Origin: DATFAS01 sp035254305
GTDB taxonomy: Bacteria > Bacillota > Bacilli > Aneurinibacillales > RAOX-1
DNA: 6,386 bases
Direction: 5' to 3'
NCBI GenBank assembly: GCA_035254305.1
Contig: DATFAS010000236.1
Location: forward strand, 1 to 6,386
Shown: in pieces, positions 4,904 to 6,386 of the stretch
Position numbering within the stretch: the first letter of the stretch is position 1
Layout: each line of letters begins with the position of its first letter
Program-made: the position numbers and the translations under genes
Notes under the pieces: model-generated
The model's database searches: none
What the model was told of the DNA's origin: nothing
Seen by the model: the letters and a program-made list of their open reading frames with translations, nothing else

Positions 4904-6386
4904 ATGACATGGGTCGGTATGCTGGATTTACGCAAAGACCCGCGATCAATCAAGAAACTCTATGCTTATGCTTCCGTGGCGAAAGCAGAAGGGATTGATT
5001 TCTTTTATTTCTCACCCGGTAGGGTCCAACTCCAAGATCAAACTATCCTTGGCTGGTTCTATGAAAATGGTCAATGGATAGAACGCAAGGTTCCCTTTCC
5101 ACATGTAATCATCAACTCCAAAAGCCAAGCAAATAACGAGCAAACCCAAGCCATTATTGAGTATCTAAGGGATACTATTCCCTTTACCAGCTATCCCGTT
5201 GGAAATAAGATGAAAGTCTATGAAAACTTACAAAATGGTAAATTTTTCTCCCCCTACCTACTACCCACCCAAGATATCCTAGATAATTCTATCGTATTCG
5301 AATTTCTTCAACAGTTTACCCGTGTCATCGTAAAACCTAGAAATGGGCGAAAAGGAAATGGTGTTACCTATATTGAACAAATAACCAATGATCAATTTGA
5401 GATCATTGAATCAAGTACCCCAGTTGTCCTGAATAAGGAGCAACTCCACCATTACCTTCGAGATCTCATTACAGACCAAAGCTGGATCGTTCAACGCTAT
5501 AATCCCTCCAAAACAAAACATGGACTTTCTTACGATATAAGAATACATGTACAAAAGAATGGAGAAGGAAAATGGATCATTACCACCATATACCCCAGAG
5601 TTGGTAACTATGGAGCTATTAAAGCCAATATTAGTGCAGGTGGGTTTACAAATTATCTAGACCCTTTTCTTCAGCAGGAATTTGGTGAACAATCTTTCGA
5701 TATTAGAAAGATGTTGGAACGCTTTGGTTTATCACTAGCTTTGCACATGGATGAAATTTACGGGGTTTCGTATGATGAGCTTGGTATTGACGTAGGTTTA
5801 GATGAAAATCTACGGATTTGGCTTTATGAGATTAACTGGCACCCGGGCTGTCCACCAACTTTTTACTTAGAATTAGATGTTGTTCGACACTCCCTTCAGT
5901 ATGCTGCTTTCTTAGCTCAGCAGAAGAAGGCGTTATTACGTTCGCAAGATATCGATGAACATGTTATTTTTCAACCTCTAATTATTGCAATCACCGGGAG
6001 TGCAGGAAAATCTACAGCTAAAGAAATGGTTGCTTCCATCCTCGAGCAGAGATGGAAAATTTTCAAATCAGAAGGAAATCAAAATACCACGACATACACT
6101 GAATTACACGCCAAGCAAATTCATGCCGGACATCGTGCTGCAGTTCTTGAATATGGAATGGCCTATTCCGGTATCATTGCTAAACATTGCTCAATCCTTC
6201 CGCCAGATCTTTCAGTTATTACGAATATAGGAACAGCACATGTCGATAACCTTGGTGGTCGAATTGAAGATGTAGCTAGAACGAAATCAGAAATTATTAA
6301 GGGAATGAATCCTTCTGGGACTTTATTTTTAAATGCTGATGACGAAAATTCAAAGTTATTACAAACCCAGGATTTCAAAGGAAAAA
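4904..6386 (+). CDS. YheC/YheD-type ATP-grasp fused to MurF-like Mur ligase (3' end outside window)
   Basis: The reading frame stays open from ATG 4904 to the window edge (494 codons); GAGGTG precedes the start by 5 nt. Residues 1-335 match YheC/YheD ATP-grasp proteins: pre-domain WVGMLDLRK, nucleotide loop VIVKPRNGRKGNGV (141-154, Lys144), WIVQRYN, YDIRIHVQ (210-217), and the metal site IDVGLDENLRIWLYEINWHPG (about 295-315, Glu309 and Asn311). After only about 25 linker residues a Mur-ligase centre begins: P-loop ITGSAGKSTAKEM (363-375, Lys369), LEYGM (415-419, acidic Glu416), ITNIGTAH (439-446), and ARTKSEI (458-464, whose Lys461 fits the carbamylated lysine of Mur ligases). The motifs are closest to MurF, but MurF's own N-terminal UDP-MurNAc-binding domain is absent and the ATP-grasp takes its place. 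This two-ligase layout parallels cyanophycin synthetase and implies repeated amino-acid addition to a peptide or polymer. The full protein should run about 300 residues further. Confidence 0.9.
   Translation, partial: MTWVGMLDLRKDPRSIKKLYAYASVAKAEGIDFFYFSPGRVQLQDQTILGWFYENGQWIERKVPFPHVIINSKSQANNEQTQAIIEYLRDTIPFTSYPVGNKMKVYENLQNGKFFSPYLLPTQDILDNSIVFEFLQQFTRVIVKPRNGRKGNGVTYIEQITNDQFEIIESSTPVVLNKEQLHHYLRDLITDQSWIVQRYNPSKTKHGLSYDIRIHVQKNGEGKWIITTIYPRVGNYGAIKANISAGGFTNYLDPFLQQEFGEQSFDIRKMLERFGLSLALHMDEIYGVSYDELGIDVGLDENLRIWLYEINWHPGCPPTFYLELDVVRHSLQYAAFLAQQKKALLRSQDIDEHVIFQPLIIAITGSAGKSTAKEMVASILEQRWKIFKSEGNQNTTTYTELHAKQIHAGHRAAVLEYGMAYSGIIAKHCSILPPDLSVITNIGTAHVDNLGGRIEDVARTKSEIIKGMNPSGTLFLNADDENSKLLQTQDFKGK

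Overview
The window looks like chromosomal DNA from a low-GC, probably spore-forming member of the Bacillota (Bacillales-like). The reasons are A+T-rich codon use, strong GGAGG-type ribosome binding sites including one serving a TTG start, classical hairpin-plus-T-run terminators, and protein families typical of Bacilli (YheC/YheD-type ATP-grasp, LytTR regulator). The species cannot be named from sequence alone. I saw no rRNA, tRNA, CRISPR array or transposase.

Layout. (1) 1-246: an 8-bp-arm palindrome followed by a 57-codon gene for a small single-pass membrane protein of unknown role. (2) 377-2703, leftward: a 506-aa succinate/acetyl-CoA CoA-transferase, preceded by a 216-aa LytTR-type DNA-binding regulator with a PAS-like N-terminal sensor region. 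A strong hairpin closes this block at 377-408. (3) 2704-2887: a divergent control region with a good sigma-A promoter facing right. It is overlapped by two near-identical 11-bp direct repeats at a 19-bp period, which are candidate binding sites for the regulator. (4) 2888-3216: a short acidic protein of unknown function with its own strong terminator. (5) 3328-6386, rightward and running off the window: a probable three-gene operon. It holds a 101-aa helical protein of a family I associate with Bacilli spore formers, a 406-aa ATP-grasp carboxylate-amine ligase, and the 5' part (494 codons) of a large fusion of a YheC/YheD-type ATP-grasp domain with a MurF-like Mur ligase.

The last block is the notable one. 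Fusing an ATP-grasp ligase directly to a Mur-ligase catalytic core, without the UDP-MurNAc-binding domain of MurF, is the logic of cyanophycin synthetase. Here the ATP-grasp half is of the YheC/YheD spore-associated type, and a second free-standing ATP-grasp ligase precedes it in the same operon. I infer a pathway that joins amino acids or peptides by successive ATP-dependent ligations, making a peptide or poly-amino-acid product that may be linked to the spore. The product is unknown. The left-hand block is ordinary carbon metabolism: CoA is shuttled between short-chain acids, perhaps under control of the adjacent sensor-regulator.
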